Positions 1 through 11,820 of a stretch of DNA of 64,000 nucleotides are shown piece after piece. The number at the start of each line of letters is the position of its first letter. The stretch's first letter is position 1. Made by a program: the position numbers and the translations under genes. The notes under the pieces are model-generated. The model searched no databases. It was not told the DNA's origin and worked only from the letters and a program-made list of their open reading frames with translations. Origin of the DNA: Maratus speciosus (Eukaryota > Arthropoda > Arachnida > Araneae > Salticidae); assembly GCA_963932465.1 (NCBI GenBank), contig OZ010799.1, positions 155,988,761 through 156,052,760 on the forward strand. The letters run 5' to 3'.

Positions 1-316
1 AATATAATTTAGTACAATTGAGAAATTTTAAATAAAATTTAAGTTAAAAAATAAAATATTAAATTAAAAAAATCTTACTACAGTTTATTTAATAAATGCC
101 TGTACCTTTATTTCGAAACTGCATACTGCTCAGTAATGATAAGGATAATAAAATTTAAAGAAATTATAATAATAAAATTTTATATAAATAATTATAGTAA
201 TTATAAAATTTAATTTGAAACATAAAACTTTCAATAAAATCTTTCTGGGTTCAATTTTTTTAGTAAAACTTGAAGAAATATCTTTATTAAGATGCTGCAT
301 GCTGCTGATTACTGAT
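1..316. other. AT-rich sequence, no gene seen
   Basis: Very AT-rich DNA of short TAAAATTTAA-like words that recur loosely further along (to about 540). I see no coding sequence with credible codon structure, and no element ends. The short minus-strand open frame here is a by-product of base composition. Confidence 0.6.
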
Positions 317-957
317 GATGATAAAATATTGATAACACAATTTAGTATATACATGTATAGTTATAAAATTTAGAATAAATTTTAAGTTAAAAAAATAAAA
401 CTCTAAATAAAATTTTTCAGTTTATTTAGTAAAATCTCGAATTATAATCTGTATTGAGATTATGCAGAATAAAATTTAAGTTAAAAGATAATTTATTAAA
501 TAAAAAACTTCCTGACTAATGTTTATTTCATGAAATCTTGAAAAAATTGTTTTATTAAGTGGTTGCATGATGCTCAATAAAGATAATCTATGTCAGGGTT
601 GGCGAACCTTTTTGTTGCCGCGTGCTAAATTTGGTTTGGATGATAAAATATTGATAACACAATTTAGTATATACATGTATAGTTATAAAATTTAGAATAA
701 ATTTTAAGTTAAAAAAATAAAACTCTAAATAAAATTTTTCAGTTTATTTAGTAAAATCTCGAATTATAATCTGTATTGAGATTATGCAGAATAAAATTTA
801 AGTTAAAAGATAATTTATTAAATAAAAAACTTCCTGACTAATGTTTATTTCATGAAATCTTGAAAAAATTGTTTTATTAAGTGGTTGCATGATGCTCAAT
901 AAAGATAATCTATGTCAGGGTTGGCGAACCTTTTTGTTGCCGCGTGCTAAATTTGGT
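317..957. repeat. Perfect 322-bp tandem duplication
   Basis: The sequence 317-635 is repeated at 639-957 with an offset of 322 bp and no difference that I could find by eye. The unit includes about 270 bp of AT-rich flank, the 8-bp word ATCTATGT and the first ~42 bp of the hAT element that follows. The duplication therefore happened after that element inserted. Complete identity implies either a very recent event or an assembly error. Confidence 0.9.
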
Positions 958-1634
958 CAAAAAATATTTTATGTGACCATGACGTGCCAACTAAAAACAA
1001 ATTTAGTAGATGGAAAAATAATGGATTAAAATTATTATTAAGATTTTAAAAAATATTAGAAACATGCATGTAAGTGCTTCACTATAATAATTATGGAAAC
1101 AAATATATTTTAGAAATTAATTTTAAAAAATGAATGCGATGTAATTTGATTTCTGTTGTTGCATCTTAATATCAGGTTAATTTTAAAGAAAATTGATCCG
1201 GATTTATCTGACAAATGTTTTCAGTTTGAGTTTTGATATTATTCATTTGTGAAAACAGAGATTCGAAAGCATAGATAGGCAAAAAAAAAACAGTTAAAAT
1301 GCCAAACGCCAGTTTCTCTGAATAGCTATGAAATAAATTCAAAGTTGCCATAACTTTACCTTCGGAATTTAGCAATGTCTAATAACCAATTCTTGCGATA
1401 ATTTTCAAATATCGTCTGTGTTTGAAAAAATTTCGAGACCATAATTAATTAGATTGGAACATAATATGCCGCAATTAAAATTTTTCGATTTTCATTTAAT
1501 CGACTTTAGAAAAAATCAATTGTGATTTTATGAAATTTCACTTTATTTTGATTTGGAACCACAAGCAATACCGTGCCAAAATTATTCTTTCGCGTGCCAA
1601 AAATGACACGCGTGCCATAGGTTCGCCGTCCATG
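916..1634. mobile_element. Non-autonomous hAT element, 719 bp
   Basis: Starts CAGGGTTGGCGAACC and ends GGTTCGCCGTCCATG, imperfect terminal inverted repeats. It is flanked by a perfect 8-bp target-site duplication ATCTATGT (908-915 and 1635-1642), the hallmark of hAT transposition. Subterminal GCGTGCCA words recur near both ends (CCGCGTGCTAAA on the left, GACACGCGTGCCA on the right), as expected for transposase-binding sites. No transposase frame is present. The elements at 26057 and here share the GGCGAACC end, so they belong to the same or a close family. A second copy of the left end lies at 594-635 in the tandem duplication. Confidence 0.88.
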
Positions 1635-1642
1635 ATCTATGT

Positions 1643-1960
1643 TATAAGGGACAAACGTGTCCGTCCGTAACGCTCACGTCATTTTTATGTTGTCAACAGC
1701 AGACGATTAAATTTCGTTTTTAATGCAATTTTTTTTAACTTCTAAACATCGCGCATTTTCAAATTTTACGACCTCGAATAAAAAGAAAATACAATTTGCA
1801 ATTTGTTGTATTGCAATTTGTTTGAAAACTGTATCACAATTTACTCATTTTTTTATGGTTTTAAAAATAATTTTTAAGCATGATTTTTTTTTTTTTTAAA
1901 TCTATCTCATATCGTGTGCAGACGATTATGAAAGATAAATTTGTTTGCACCTAAGCATAG
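1643..1960. repeat. Dispersed repeat A, copy 1
   Basis: About 310 bp beginning near GGGACAAACGTGTCCGT and ending near GATAAATTTGTTTGCACC. It is homologous along its length to 6515-6802 in the same orientation. The two differ by many substitutions and small gaps, so they are old copies. No terminal repeats or frame allow a family name. Confidence 0.7.
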
Positions 1961-2977
1961 ATTAAGGACCAAGATGGGACATTTACGGCAAAATCTGTAA
2001 TGGCAACAGTACTAGCGTCACTATCGGCAAGGGGAAGAACTAACAAACCTCCGAAATTTACCTATGTTGAAGAAATATGTTTATCCTCTATGGTTTGAAT
2101 TTTGAATATCTATTCGTTCCTAAAACGAAACAGGTGTCAGACGATATTCTATTCATGCTTGCTTTATTTATTTAGCTGTTTTTTTTTTGTTTTTTTTTTT
2201 TACCGTACTTGTATTGTTCATTTTTAACTTACAAAATGATAATTAGACTAATAATATAAAAGAAAGCCGCCAGAAAATTATGTTAAGAATGCAAATATGT
2301 AAGTTTACAAGATTAAATTGTAAAAAATCAAATTCAGGTATTGTGTCAATTTATTCATATCGGATAAAATTTTATTGAGTGTAATGTCAGTACCTCTATT
2401 TATTTTTAACTTTTAGATTTATACAATTCTAAATATTTGTCGAAAGGAATTTTTTCCTATCTGTAATATTATTATTATTATTTTTTATATGTTAATATTA
2501 TAAACATTAATGAATTGATTGTACGCTATTTACATTAAAAACAATATTTTTATTTTATCTGTAAGGAAGTGAAAATGCATAAATTTTAAAAGATTATTGT
2601 AACGATTGTTTAATACGTTAAACTTCATAAATTTATAAGACACGGGCTATAAAAAATTTTCCTGCCAAAGGGGAATAATTATGAAATTTTCTGAGACTTG
2701 TAGAGTTCAACATTTCGTATATTTTTATGTTACACCATTGCTTTTGATATATAGCATTCAAGACGAAATTTTTACCTAGTATTCGTTGCACTTAAAACCG
2801 TTCACTAATCATGTAAAAAAAAAAAAAAAAAAAAACATATATCCGTGCATGAACATAGAATAGATATTAGATATATAAAATAGAATATCTATTCTATGTT
2901 CATGTATCGGTGTAAGATTCTATCGAAAACGTAAACATGCAACATTAAAAAAAGAAAGATCACAATAAGGTAGATAT
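1961..2977. other. AT-rich non-coding stretch with a palindrome
   Basis: No gene or element ends recognised. It holds T-runs near 2180, an A-run at about 2816-2835 and a hairpin at 2848-2904. Confidence 0.5.
2848..2904. repeat. 21-bp perfect inverted repeat, 15-bp loop
   Basis: Arms 2848-2868 and 2884-2904 are perfectly complementary (core GAACATAGAATAGATATT). Partial pairing continues outward through CCGTG/TATCGG. It could be the remnant of a short foldback element; no target duplication is obvious. Confidence 0.8.
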
Positions 2978-5590
2978 AGTCCAGGCATTAGGTGCTCAAA
3001 AAGGACAAATAGGGGAAAGTTTTGGTGTAGTTTTGATATTTGGTGACTTTATGTTTTGTGGGTCGCTGAACACGAATCTGAAGTTTGCCAACAAAATTTA
3101 TCCAGGGAAACACGTTTTTTTGGCAAAAAACAGGAAAAAAACGGGATTTTCTTTGTTTTTTTCCAAATAACTTCAAAATTATACATTTTACGTAAAAGTC
3201 CTCAATACATAAATTAAAGAGGATAAAATTTCCTACATTTTATGTATTAAAAGTTTTTTTCTCTGATCTATGGTTTAGCCGTGACAACGCCACAAAAATG
3301 GGAGTGAAAATCAAAAAATTCAGAGAAAACGGGAATTACGCCGCTGTACGTAGATTTAACATGAAAAGTGACCATTTTACACAAGAATTGACTATAAATT
3401 ATACTGAAGATTATATGAATGACTACATTTTACAATGAAGTTGCTGATAATAAATAAGACGACTCATTATGAATCATTATTTAATTATAAATAAACATGT
3501 ACATTAGTAAGTACATTTATTTAAAAAACAAAAAAATATTATTTCCGCTTTCTTTTACTTGAGGGTCCCTGCTTTTCACCAACATCTACAGCATCGAAAA
3601 TTGACGTATAGAATTAGTGGGTGTTTTTATTACTACCAACAGTATAAAATAAATGTTTTTTTAATAAAAAATATTTGATACTTTCTGGCATGACGTTTTC
3701 ATGACATTTTAGTTCAAGTACCATTTTTTTTTTTAAATCAAAGACAGCAGAATTTAAGTTAGCCACATAAATGAACTTTTGCACCGTTATGCAACGGCAA
3801 CAAGAATTAAAATGTAATTTAAATGTGAATTTGGTTCAAAATATTTTGTTTATAGAGGAAAATTACAATGAAGAGCACATGAAGTTTTGCAAGAGCGAAA
3901 TGTTTAAATTTATGACCAAATTTGGACAAAAATTGCCAGTTGTATGTAGATATATCGGGACAAAATCATTTAAAATATATTACTTGGCTGCAAATTTTGA
4001 GTGGCTACAAAATTGATCCAGACAAATTCTCCAAATTCAGATTTGATACAATGCAAAACATAATGTAGGCATTTTCTCATATCTTATGATTCCCTTTCTT
4101 TACATAAGGTTCCTGTTAGGTTTCCTGTAAGGTTTGTGCAGAAATAAATATGAATATACAACAAAATATGCAACAGAGCAATTTTCATTAATGCTGTCGA
4201 ATGTTTGTCTCGTACCTTAAATTTTAGAAAACGAAATTTCAGAATTTGTTATAATAATACAAAAATAGTTTTATCATTTTAGCTTCCATACCGTTAAGAA
4301 AGTATCATTGAAATTATCAAGAAGAACGTAAAATCATGCGCCAATCAGGTTATGGAACATTTTTGAAAGCATTCGGGCTACTATAATAAAACTTCATAGT
4401 TTAATAACGTGAAAAACGGTGTCTAAGTAATAATTTGTGAAACAATAACACGTTTGAAAACAAAATTTCAACCAAAATCGAAAAAATAGCTGAAAATTTT
4501 GTAGATCCCTGTATATGAACTATAGATTTATCATATAATTCACAATATGCTAAAATTTAGAACTGTTAGTGAACGCATAGCACAGTTGAAAATTCCTCGT
4601 TAGCAATTTCCGGCAATAAGCGGGTATATAGATGTCTTGTACAGCCCTATATATGATTTATAGAATTTATACACGCTAAATAGTATGCAATTTTTAAAAT
4701 TTAAAAAGTGTTCCACAACTGAAAATGCACTTCCATCAATTATTGTTCATACAGAGAAAAATATAACTGATTTATTTTGTGTGCCCCTGTATATGAAAGA
4801 TCAATGGCACATCATATTCAATAGTAAGCATCTTATAGAGCACCTCGGAGATATATATCAATTTAAATACTTTTGAAAAGGTGTAACATGAACAAAATGC
4901 ACCACAAACAATTTTTCTCCATAGACCGTAATATAACATAATTCTGTTTAGTGTCCCTGTAAATGATCGATAAATACTACCCATACCATATTCTATAAGA
5001 AATCATATTGTAGTGCACTTCATAGATATGTATATAAATTTCAAAGTGTTTGAAATTATGAAACATTATTAAAAAAAAAACACAAACGATTTTTCCCCAT
5101 AGGCCGTAATATAATGAAATACTTTTGAATGACCCTGTAACGAAATTATGACTGCTACATGCAACATTTTACAATACCTAACATTCAATAGTGAATATCA
5201 ATAACATTTTTCAATTTCATGGCGGTGCGACTATATTGACGCCAAAAATATTTTTTTTATTTTCACACCCATTTTTGCGGCATTGTCACGGCTAAACTAT
5301 TGATCAGAGAAAAAAATTTTTAGTACGTAAAATATAGGAAATTTTATCCTCTTTAATTTATGTACTGAAGACTTTTCCGTAAAATGCATAATTTCTAAGT
5401 TATTTTGAAAAAACAAAGAAAATCCCGTTTTTTTTCAGTTTTTTACCAAAAAAACGTGTTTCCCGGGATAAATTTTGTTGGCAAACTTCAGATTCGCATT
5501 CAGCGACCCAAAAAACATAAAGGCACCAAATATCAAAACTACACCAAAACTTTCCCCTATTTTCTACCAAATGACTGAACTAATACTCAA
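2978..5590. mobile_element. Element with ~370-bp terminal inverted repeats
   Basis: The left arm (about 2978-3360) pairs with the right arm (about 5225-5590) over some 370 bp with scattered differences. Shared landmarks are TAGGGGAAAGTTTTGGTG, TCAGCGACCC and TAGCCGTGACA. The interior, about 1.9 kb, has no recognisable transposase; its right half (4310-5190) is a copy of dispersed family B. Fragments with the TTCGGATTCAGCGACCC word recur at 48985 and 49320. It is probably a DNA-transposon derivative, but I cannot name the superfamily because no target-site duplication was found. Confidence 0.65.
4310..5190. repeat. Dispersed repeat family B, copy in 2978-5590
   Basis: A decayed internally repetitive sequence. 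Units of about 110-180 bp each contain CCCTGTATATGA or CCCTGTAAATGA, a CATAG-CCGTAAT block and a GTAGTGCACTTCAT block. The same order is seen at 7440-8700, 44890-46530 and 62125-62765, and pieces at 50900-51050 and 55390-55560. No coding frame runs through it. Confidence 0.65.
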
Positions 5591-5715
5591 TAATAAGCAT
5601 ACTACAAGGATGGAAAGTTTCTTCCCCATTGTCACTAAGGGCGCTACGATCGCAATCGCATTACCATTACGCTCTATGGGAATGTCCGATCTTGGATGTT
5701 AATCTATGCACATAA

Positions 5716-6150
5716 GGGCTGGTCATTCAGCTTCCGATTTCCCCTCACTAATGTAAAATCTATGGGCATTTGATGCATTCGTATATTTAAAATATCTCCT
5801 CAGGAAATTAATATTTTTAACTTCTGTTTTTTGTGACACTTCCTGTAAGATGTCTCTTTTTTTCTTAGTTCTCAAAATATTTCTAAAGTATAGACTTAAT
5901 TTTATGTAGACTTAAAATCTTACTCACAGTTCGCCCGCTTTTAACACTTAAAATATTAAATTCAGCATAGATTTTAGAAATATTTTGAAAACTAAGAAAA
6001 AAAAGAGACATCCTTTAAGAAGAGTACACAGAAAAAAGGTGTTAAAAATATGAATTTCCCGAGAAGATATTTTAAATATTAGGATGCATCAAAAGTCCAT
6101 AGACTTAACATTACGGAGAAGAATTCCGAAGCTGGGTGACCAGCCACCTT
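5716..6150. mobile_element. Foldback MITE, ~435 bp
   Basis: Arms of about 185-200 bp (5716-5900 and 5965-6150) are inverted copies starting with GGCTGGTCA-type ends; the left reads AGGGCTGGTCATTCAGC and the right ends TGACCAGCCACCTT. The short centre is about 60 bp. TAA or TTAA lies next to each end, so a PIF/Harbinger-like origin is possible but unproven. There is no coding capacity. Confidence 0.75.
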
Positions 6151-7130
6151 AAGTTAATGTAATTCATCACCTGTTTCGACTGATGTTCCATAACGAAGTT
6201 AAAATTTATTCAATTAAATAAAATAATATAATTAAGACAGAAATTTAACTGCCAACATCGAACTATGCTCTAAAACAACTGAACTGATCAGAATTAAAAA
6301 GGACTGCTCTAAGCAATGAAATCTTTGGCGATTTCTATAACTCGTACGAAACTATCATTTTTCATAAATTTCAAAACTTTATTTGAATGCAAAATTTTCA
6401 AATAAAAATGCTTTTTGGTGTTGTTAGTGGGCAATTAAATATATACATATACATAAATATTTTCTTCTCTTATATTCTGTAACCCGGGAAGTCCAGATTG
6501 AATCCCCTAATCTATATTTTAAAAGACAAACGTGTCCGTGCGTAACGCTGATGTCATTTTGACGGCGGCAATAACAGATGATTAAATTTTAATTTTACTG
6601 TAATTTTTTAAACTTCTGAATATCGCACATTTTCAATTTTTACATTGTCGAATAGAGGGAAAATGTACTTTCAAATGCAATTTGTTTCAAAGTTGTATCG
6701 CTATTTCCTTAATTTTATATTTTTTGAAATAATTTTCAAGCATTTTTTAATCTATCTCTATCGCCTGCAGATGATTACGAAAATAAATCCGTTTGCACTT
6801 AAAATATTATAACTAGCTCAGCATTTGTTTCCAGCTTATATTCCATAAGGAAATTAAAACATTCATCAATCAATAAATAATACAATAAAATATAATTAAA
6901 ACACAAGTTTAAGACCTATAATCCAATCCAACTACGCGTTTAAACCACTGAAATGATCAGAAGCCAAAAGGCTGATTGTAAATAGAGATCTTTAACGATT
7001 TCTTTGGAGGGCGCGAGGCCAATATGAAAGATACGGCCAATGCAATCGATTTTAATAAATTTCAAATCTTTATTTGAATGCATAATTGTTATTTTTTCAT
7101 ATAAATATGGTTTTTGGTATTGTTAGTGGG
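6151..7130. repeat. Direct repeats enclosing dispersed repeat A copy 2
   Basis: The stretch 6155-6430 is repeated in diverged form at about 6820-7130. Shared blocks are a TTCCATAA start, CTGAA(C/A)TGATCAG, ATTTCAAA-CTTTATTTGAATGCA and a TTGTTAGTGGGCA end. Between them, 6515-6802 is homologous to 1643-1960. The arrangement looks like a tandem duplication of a ~650-bp unit. No gene seen. Confidence 0.65.
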
Positions 7131-7198
7131 CATTCTAATAAAATAAATGTAAAAATTCTGTTAGAGTTATCAATTTAAAAAAAAAAAAAAAAAAAAGT

Positions 7199-8942
7199 TA
7201 CCATGAAATCCAGCGTAGAAAGCGCACTTACGATTTTAGATTGTATTTTTCTATTTTTAGGTATATTCGCCGTATAACGCACACTAAGATTCTTTACAAA
7301 GAAACCCGAAATATACATACATAGGCGATGCTCTTATCTTTTGAAGTTATTCGTTCCAAGAATTTTCCTAGACTTTCGAAGAATATTATACTGAAGTGAC
7401 AAGCGATAAGAGGAACAATATTGTCAAACACAAGCACTTTTTACTCATAATATGAAAAAACAAGAAAGAAAAATCATGCGTTAAGCATAGATTATGAAAC
7501 ACTTTCCAACACTTCCTAAATGATTTAACAGAACTTCGTTATTTAAGGATATAAGATAAATAAGATAACTAAGTAAACATTTTAGAAAACACAACAAAGC
7601 ATTTGAAAAACTTATTTCAGCAGTTACCGTCCATAGCCAAATATGTATTCCAGTTTTTTTGTACTGCCCTGTATTTGATCTGTAGTGATATTGATATATA
7701 TACTATATAATGGGAAAATTTAGTTTAGCAAGAAAACGCATACCAGGTTGAAATTTCTCTTTCAGCAATTTATACTAATAGATAGAAATGTACGTGAATA
7801 CTTTTGTACAACCCTTATTATACGCCATTATATTTAACTAAAATTTAATTCAAACTAAAACACACTTAAAACTACTGAATTCACATTTCCAGAAATTATC
7901 ATTTATAGACGGCCATGTATCCAATTATTTGCGTGACCCTGTATATCATTTTATCTATATTCTACAAACATTTCTTAGTAAACTAAATGTAGTTCAGCGT
8001 AAAAATGCATAACTCATTTAAAAACCACCTTTAAGCAATTTTCGCTCATACCCAGTAACCCTTGCGAATTCTTTTCTGTAGTCCTGTATATGAATTATAT
8101 CATTTATACAAACTATATAGTAGTATGCATAAATATAATGAAACATAAAAGCGCATATCATAATTAAAAATGCATTTCCAGCAATCATCGCTAACGTGCA
8201 GTACTTCGGATACAATATAGTATCTGAAATCTTTTGTGTGTCTTTGTAAATGCCATGGACTTCGTGTTATACATGAAATAAGTTATAGTAAACCTCAGCT
8301 ACTTTCCACCCCTATATCATTATGTAACGGAATTCTTTTGTATGGACTTGTAAATGAATAATAACTATTCTTTACACCGCATAATCTGCAGAATGCATAT
8401 TTTAGTGCACTTCATTAATGCATATCAATTTTATTATGTTTGAAAGCGTGTAACCTCATTAAAAATCATTTTAAATGATTTTTTCCCATAGCCCGTAATG
8501 TAACTGAAAACTTTTGACTGTTCCTGTAAAAGAACTAAACATGCTACAAACTTCATTTGAAATAGGGAACGTGCCATGGTAAACGTCAATCACATCCAAC
8601 AATTTCAGGAAAATCCGAGTATATTTACGGGAGTTAGAGCGCGGACAGACGGACAGACAAACCGAAGTCATAAACACTTTTCAACTTTGTTGGAAAGTAT
8701 TAAAAATATCATATTTTCCACTTACCTACTAAATCCTAATTGAATCAACTCATCCAACTAAAATTATTAAGGCTGTTAATTATAAAAGTTTATTAATTAT
8801 TAAAGCTAATTTTTTTATGCTCATCTTTTCCTTAATTTTAAATGTATCATTTTTATATTCGGCATATAACGCGCACCCGTAAATTTCGATCTTATTTTTG
8901 GTATTAAAAGTGCCCGTTGTACGCCGGATTTTACGGCATATT
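7199..8942. mobile_element. TIR element with 'CGTATAACGCGCAC' ends
   Basis: The left end reads TTACCATGAAATCCAGCGTA and the right end, reversed, reads GCCGTAAAATCCGGCGTA, so the ends are inverted over about 30 bp. The subterminal word CGTATAACGC(A/G)CAC lies inside both ends, and the same words define a shorter element at 49877-50211. The interior 7440-8700 is a family B copy ending with GGACAGACGGACAGAC. No transposase was seen, and the target duplication is unclear. Confidence 0.55.
7440..8700. repeat. Dispersed repeat family B, longest single copy
   Basis: Contains serial CCCTGTATATGA-like modules spaced roughly 150-180 bp apart. It ends with the block GCGGACAGACGGACAGAC followed by CATAAACACTTTTCAACTTTGTTGGAAAGT. 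That terminal block is also seen at 46475-46530 and 62700-62765, so it is probably the true 3' boundary of the family. The start shares ATCATGCG near a GGTTATGGAACA or GATTATGAAACA block with 4330 and 44910. Confidence 0.65.
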
Positions 8943-10254
8943 CTCTAACCTGGGAAAGCCGGAATTATATCCTTATGATTATAAAAGTATAAAATTAATT
9001 ACTTTAAAATTTAATAAAAGTAATTATAATTGTGGCATTTAGAAGAGAATTTAAATTAAAACTTTAGATAAAATATTTTCTGACTCAGTTTAATTTATTT
9101 AATCCAGAAAAATTATATTTATTAAGAAGCTGCATGTTGCGTGCCACTTGGATAACGGTTGCAGTCTAATTACGTTGTTTGATCTTCTTCTAACATTTCT
9201 GCTTCTAATTAACCCATCGGAGTTTATTCAGAATTCAATAAAATTTGTTATGTTGAAACTTAATATCGCTGCAATCAATAAAACCATAAGAACATATAGT
9301 AAATTGTTTTGTAAAAGAGAGAATTATGCTAATTTTCAGATATTTGAAAGAAAAGAATCTTAGTTTAGAATCCGGAGAATTTATTAGCATATTTTAAAAT
9401 GATTTTATCATAAAAAGTAATGAGCTTTGGTAAACTTCCAAACATTTAAAAAATTAGCAACGATGAAACAAGAAAAAATAAATAATTTGAGGGTTGTTTT
9501 TTTTTTAACGTATTAGTAATTATTGATAATATATTCCGTAATCTGGATTGGATGTAAATGGTAATTTTTTTTTAAAGTCTTTTTCAAAGTTTTAAATTTG
9601 TTGAAAAACTTTATTTATCTTTAATCATAATAAAATGAAAATTTTGTGTGCATGCATGTTCTATATTTAACTTTAAAAATCTGCTGATTTGAGAAAAATA
9701 CTAGCTCTGTAACTGACAATAAACAATCATCTGTTTTATGGGAAAATCGAGTTTTTTACGTACTTTTAGATTTAAAAAAACTAAAATACTGTATTTGACT
9801 GTGAAGAACTAAATTTGACTGTTAAGAAATTTTTCCGTTGAAAAATTGGCTTTTCGCTGTCAGAAGAGCGCTGATTTTTTAAAAAAATTATTATTATTAT
9901 TAAAAATCAACAGATTTTGTATTGAATTTTAGCAGTTAAATATAGTATTTCTCTTTTTAAAAAAGAATTCTATCTTAAACTAGCTCGTAAAAATAACCTC
10001 GATTTTATACGTAAAATAATTATTTTTACCATCAGGTACAGCGCCAGTGTTTTACTAAAAAATCAAAATTTTATGTTTTAATAATTAAATATAGTATTTC
10101 AGTATTATTATTTTTATTATTTTTTTAAATACAGTGTCTACTTTTACAGTGTGATTTATAAAAGTCTGGGCTAGTATTCTATTACATTGCAACTTCATGT
10201 AACGTATTTTCGTTGATGAAAAATTTATGTGGTTTTTTTCTTTTCTTTTCTCAG
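8943..10254. other. Presumed intron upstream of the exon
   Basis: AT-rich sequence without element ends or credible frames. It ends in a strong pyrimidine tract (TTTTTTTCTTTTCTTTTCTCAG) that forms the 3' splice site of the exon at 10255. Confidence 0.55.
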
Positions 10255-10365
10255 GCGGATGCTAGCCTGGAGATGGAGCAACGTCACTTCTTCCAGGCGT
10301 CGCTGGAATATATAATTTTCTTGCAAGAAGTCCAAGAAAGAAAAAAGTTCGAGTTTGTAGAAACG
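10255..10365 (+). CDS. Internal exon of a GRAF/oligophrenin-type RhoGAP (BAR domain)
   Basis: This 111-bp exon is 37 whole codons in phase 0-0. It begins after CTTTTCTCAG and ends before GTAAG, both good consensus splice sites. The peptide contains ADASLEMEQRHFFQASLEY and then LQEVQERKKFEFVE. That matches the late BAR-domain helix of the GRAF family (vertebrate ARHGAP26/10/42 and OPHN1; Drosophila Graf), where the QEVQERK-FEFVEP block is strongly conserved. In that family the BAR domain binds curved membrane at endocytic tubules. It is followed by PH and RhoGAP domains, with an SH3 domain in most members. Here the last residue is T where P is usual. The exon has GC content and codon use unlike its AT-rich surroundings. 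Neighbouring exons were not found, so the introns may exceed 10 kb upstream and 50 kb downstream. I infer an active gene on the + strand; an isolated duplicated exon cannot be excluded. The start and stop codons lie outside the window. Confidence 0.87.
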
Positions 10366-10895
10366 GTAAGTTGCATCTAAGTAATTACATAGACCTATCT
10401 AAAGAATCTCTTCCTTTTTCCGGTTAACAACATTAATATTTCAGGCTCTTTCACAAACTCATATTTGTTCCTTTTAGAAAACTAATAACACTGGCCAACT
10501 AAATTGAACTTTTGCTCTTTCATAAAATCGAAATTAGTTGTTTTTCTTAATCAATTTCTTTTGTGCTGATTCCGAATCTTGGTTTAGATTTTCTGCAGCA
10601 CGTCTAGTTTTTGACATATTTGCATATTTCAATTTATACAAATTTTGGAATTTTTGTATAATTATATGCAAATTTAACCTCTTCGGGACGGGAGCCTTTT
10701 ACGAAATTTTTATCTTTTGTCACCGTTTTTTTAAAACAGAAATTTGTGTCTTCTTGAATCGAGAAAATGCGCTGATTAAATAAGGTAAATTTTACTGGTG
10801 AGGAAAAACAAGCATTCTGGGCGCTTCATGCGGCACGTATACGTGTCGCTCGTCCCCAAGGGGTTATGGCATAAAGCATTATCAGACTGGCTTGT
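10366..10895. other. Presumed intron after the exon
   Basis: Begins GTAAGTTGCATC. It holds AT-rich sequence and a short GC-richer patch (10790-10870). I see no further exon or element. Confidence 0.5.
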
Positions 10896-11510
10896 TACTT
10901 TCTTCTATCTTCAATAGAAGAAAGTATTGTAATCGAAATTTTTTTCGACTTTCGGTTTTCGACGGATTTGCACGATTTAGGGGTCAGAGATCTCAAAAAA
11001 TATGTTTATAGAATATATCTGTCTGTCCGTCTGTCTGTCGCCATTGTACCATCAAAAAGTGTATGAAGTTACGCATAGAATTGAACCAAATTTTTTGTGT
11101 ATGCCTTTGGCCATGACAAAAAGATCCTCTCTGAATTTGGAAAATTTCCGCCGCAAGGGGGCACTGTAATAGCGATATTTTTGCGCGATTTTGAATATTG
11201 TACCATCGAAAAGAGTATGAAGTTATGCATAAAATTGAACCAAATGTTTTGTGTATGTTTTTGTCCAAGGCAAGAAGGTCCTCCCTGCATTTGGAAAAAT
11301 TCCGCCGAAATTGGGCACTGTAATAGCTATTTTGGTGCCATTTTCAATATTGTACCATCGAAAAGTGCATGAAGTAATGCATAGATTTGAGCCAAATTTT
11401 TAAGTCCTCCTTGAATTAGGAAATATTCCGCCGAAAGGGGAAACTATAATAGCGATTTTTGTGTAATTTTCTTGATTTTTCGTAGTTCTATTATACACCG
11501 GCGGGTTGTG
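10896..11510. repeat. Hairpin plus three ~154-bp tandem units
   Basis: A 13-bp perfect hairpin (TACTTTCTTCTAT at 10896, pairing with ATAGAAGAAAGTA ending at 10926) is followed by TCTGTCTGTCCGTCTGTCTG at about 11019-11038. Three diverged units follow, starting ATTGTACCATC(A/G)AAAAG at about 11043, 11197 and 11350. Each contains a CCGCCG(C/A)AA block and a CACTGTAATAGCGAT-like block. Open frames on both strands here arise from the repetition and show no protein family. Confidence 0.8.
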
Positions 11511-11820
11511 AAGTGACGGGAATTTACCATCCTGATAAGCCGTCTATTCGCGAACAGCTGATATACAACAGAATAGCGGAAAACTATTGATTTTAATAAA
11601 TAACATGATGGAGATTAACTCGTTTTTACTCCGATTAATTGACTGAAGCAGAAATTTAAGATGAAAGTCAAAGTAGTGATGGGCGATTTCGATTTTTTTA
11701 ATCGATTTAATCGATACTCTAGCCAACTCGATTTAATCGATACTATGAATTTTTTAATCGATGTCTCTAAGACAAAATAAGATAATATCATTTTCCTTTT
11801 CCTTCAAAAATTGAAGGTAA

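Noticed and set aside
3771..4016. 81-codon frame inside the long-TIR element as a possible transposase piece
   Set aside because: No catalytic or DNA-binding motif could be recognised, and the surrounding frames are closed.
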